Positions 12,200-12,764 of a stretch of 12,764 nucleotides of DNA are shown in pieces. The stretch spans positions 1 through 12,764 of the forward strand of contig CAZVFV010000018.1 in assembly GCA_964626625.1 (NCBI GenBank), given 5' to 3'. Position 1 is the first letter of the stretch, and the number at the start of each line of letters is the position of its first letter. Under the pieces are notes generated by a model that was given only the letters and a program-made list of their open reading frames with translations, ran no database searches and was not told the origin of the DNA. The DNA comes from CAYZPE01 sp964626625 (GTDB lineage Bacteria; Patescibacteriota; Minisyncoccia; Phycocordibacterales; CAYZPE01). A program made the position numbers and the translations under genes.

Positions 12200-12764
12200 A
12201 TGTTCTCATCCCTAAAGCTTAATATTCGCATAGGTTTTTTTCTTGCTATTCGTCAAATTAGACGTGCAAGTTTATGGACCACAGGGCTCATTATTTTTGT
12301 GATGGTGCTTACTTTTTTGAATCTTGTTGTTGTGTCGGGAATCTTGGTTGGACTCATACAAGGCTCTGTTGATGCTGCGCGCACACAATACACAAGTGAT
12401 GTGATTCTTTCTTCTTTAAATGATAAGAAATATATAGAAAATAGTCAGAATATTGTTGCACTCATAAAAACCTTACCGGAAGTTTCTAAAATAAGCGCTC
12501 GATATCAAGAGGGTGCATTATTCGAAGCAAACTATAAAACACGTAAAGCAACAGATAAACCAAATACAGCTTCTGCTCAGATTGTAGGCATTTCTCCTGG
12601 TGATGAAAATGCAGTAACAGGTCTTGCAGGTTCGATTGCAGAAGGCTCATATCTTGAACCAGGCGACTATGACAAGGTTGTGCTCGGTCAGTACTTACTG
12701 AAGCAGTACGTTCCTGTGGATTCTCCGGGGTTTAGTGCTCTTGATAATGTTGTGATTGGTACAA
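12200..12764 (+). CDS. MacB/FtsX-type ABC transporter permease, 5' part
   Basis: The frame opened by ATG 12200 runs to the window edge (188 complete codons, no stop). It begins FSSLKLNIRIGFFLAIRQIR, then a membrane segment near residues 27-52, and continues with an extracytoplasmic domain (PEVSKISARYQEGALFEA ... GISPGDE ... EPGDYDKVVLGQYLLKQY). An A-x-RQIRR-x-S amphipathic start followed by TM1 and a large outer domain is the MacB/LolC/FtsX permease pattern. No ATPase domain precedes it, so the nucleotide-binding subunit is probably a separate gene downstream. Spacing of 2 nt after the adaptor implies one operon. The C-terminal three-helix membrane domain lies beyond the window. Confidence 0.82.
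   Translation, partial: MFSSLKLNIRIGFFLAIRQIRRASLWTTGLIIFVMVLTFLNLVVVSGILVGLIQGSVDAARTQYTSDVILSSLNDKKYIENSQNIVALIKTLPEVSKISARYQEGALFEANYKTRKATDKPNTASAQIVGISPGDENAVTGLAGSIAEGSYLEPGDYDKVVLGQYLLKQYVPVDSPGFSALDNVVIGT

Noticed and set aside
1..12764. Alternative genetic code (UGA read as Gly) known from some Patescibacteria
   Set aside because: No gene has an internal in-frame TGA that needs to be read through; all complete reading frames make sense under the standard bacterial code.
1..12764. CRISPR array, tRNA, integrase or transposase
   Set aside because: No regularly spaced repeats, cloverleaf or recombinase motif was found on either strand by eye.

Overview
The window is an AT-rich bacterial stretch that most resembles a Patescibacteria (Candidate Phyla Radiation, Parcubacteria-like) genome. 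The assignment is by gene content and style: tightly packed short operons, almost no Shine-Dalgarno sequences, at least two promoters that predict leaderless mRNAs, the standard code with TAA-biased stops, and families I associate with that group (stand-alone SWIB domain, split CcdA/DipZ pair, small secreted His-motif protein, FMN-binding lipoprotein-like protein). No marker gene (rRNA, ribosomal protein) is present, so the taxonomy is inference.

Layout. 1-275: a composite palindromic element of two large hairpins. 276-1142: MscS-type mechanosensitive channel. 1143-1425: a 19-bp hairpin abutting the C-terminal remnant of a dual-specificity phosphatase. 1426-1680: SWIB-domain protein, with a terminator. 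1733-5760: a five-gene copper operon (CsoR, CopB-type P-type ATPase, metal-binding/MauE-like membrane protein, DUF305 protein, secreted His-motif protein) behind a perfect 31-bp CsoR-type operator that contains the -10 box. 5757-5852: a decayed copy of the 5' hairpin element. 5918-6485: overlapping HTH regulator and DUF2178-like membrane protein. 6571-8894: envelope thiol-redox operon (anchored thioredoxin, CcdA, DipZ-type thioredoxin with C-terminal beta domain). 8949-9229: fused remnants of an RnfD-like protein and an ApbE flavin transferase. 9237-9716 (-): FMN-binding protein. 9804-10481 (-): LexA with an apparent autoregulatory operator. 10647-12764: efflux adaptor and the start of a MacB/FtsX-type ABC permease, cut by the window edge.

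How it fits together. Most genes act at or outside the cytoplasmic membrane. The copper operon senses copper in the cytoplasm (CsoR), exports it (CopB) and places several His/Met/Cys-rich proteins on the outer face. The next complete operon moves electrons from the cytoplasm through CcdA to two extracytoplasmic thioredoxins, one carried on a Met-rich tether. A functional link between copper handling and thiol repair is plausible from adjacency but not shown. The RnfD/ApbE remnants next to the FMN-binding gene suggest a flavin-based extracytosolic electron-transfer locus that has been largely deleted. I see no tRNA, rRNA, CRISPR array, transposase or integrase.
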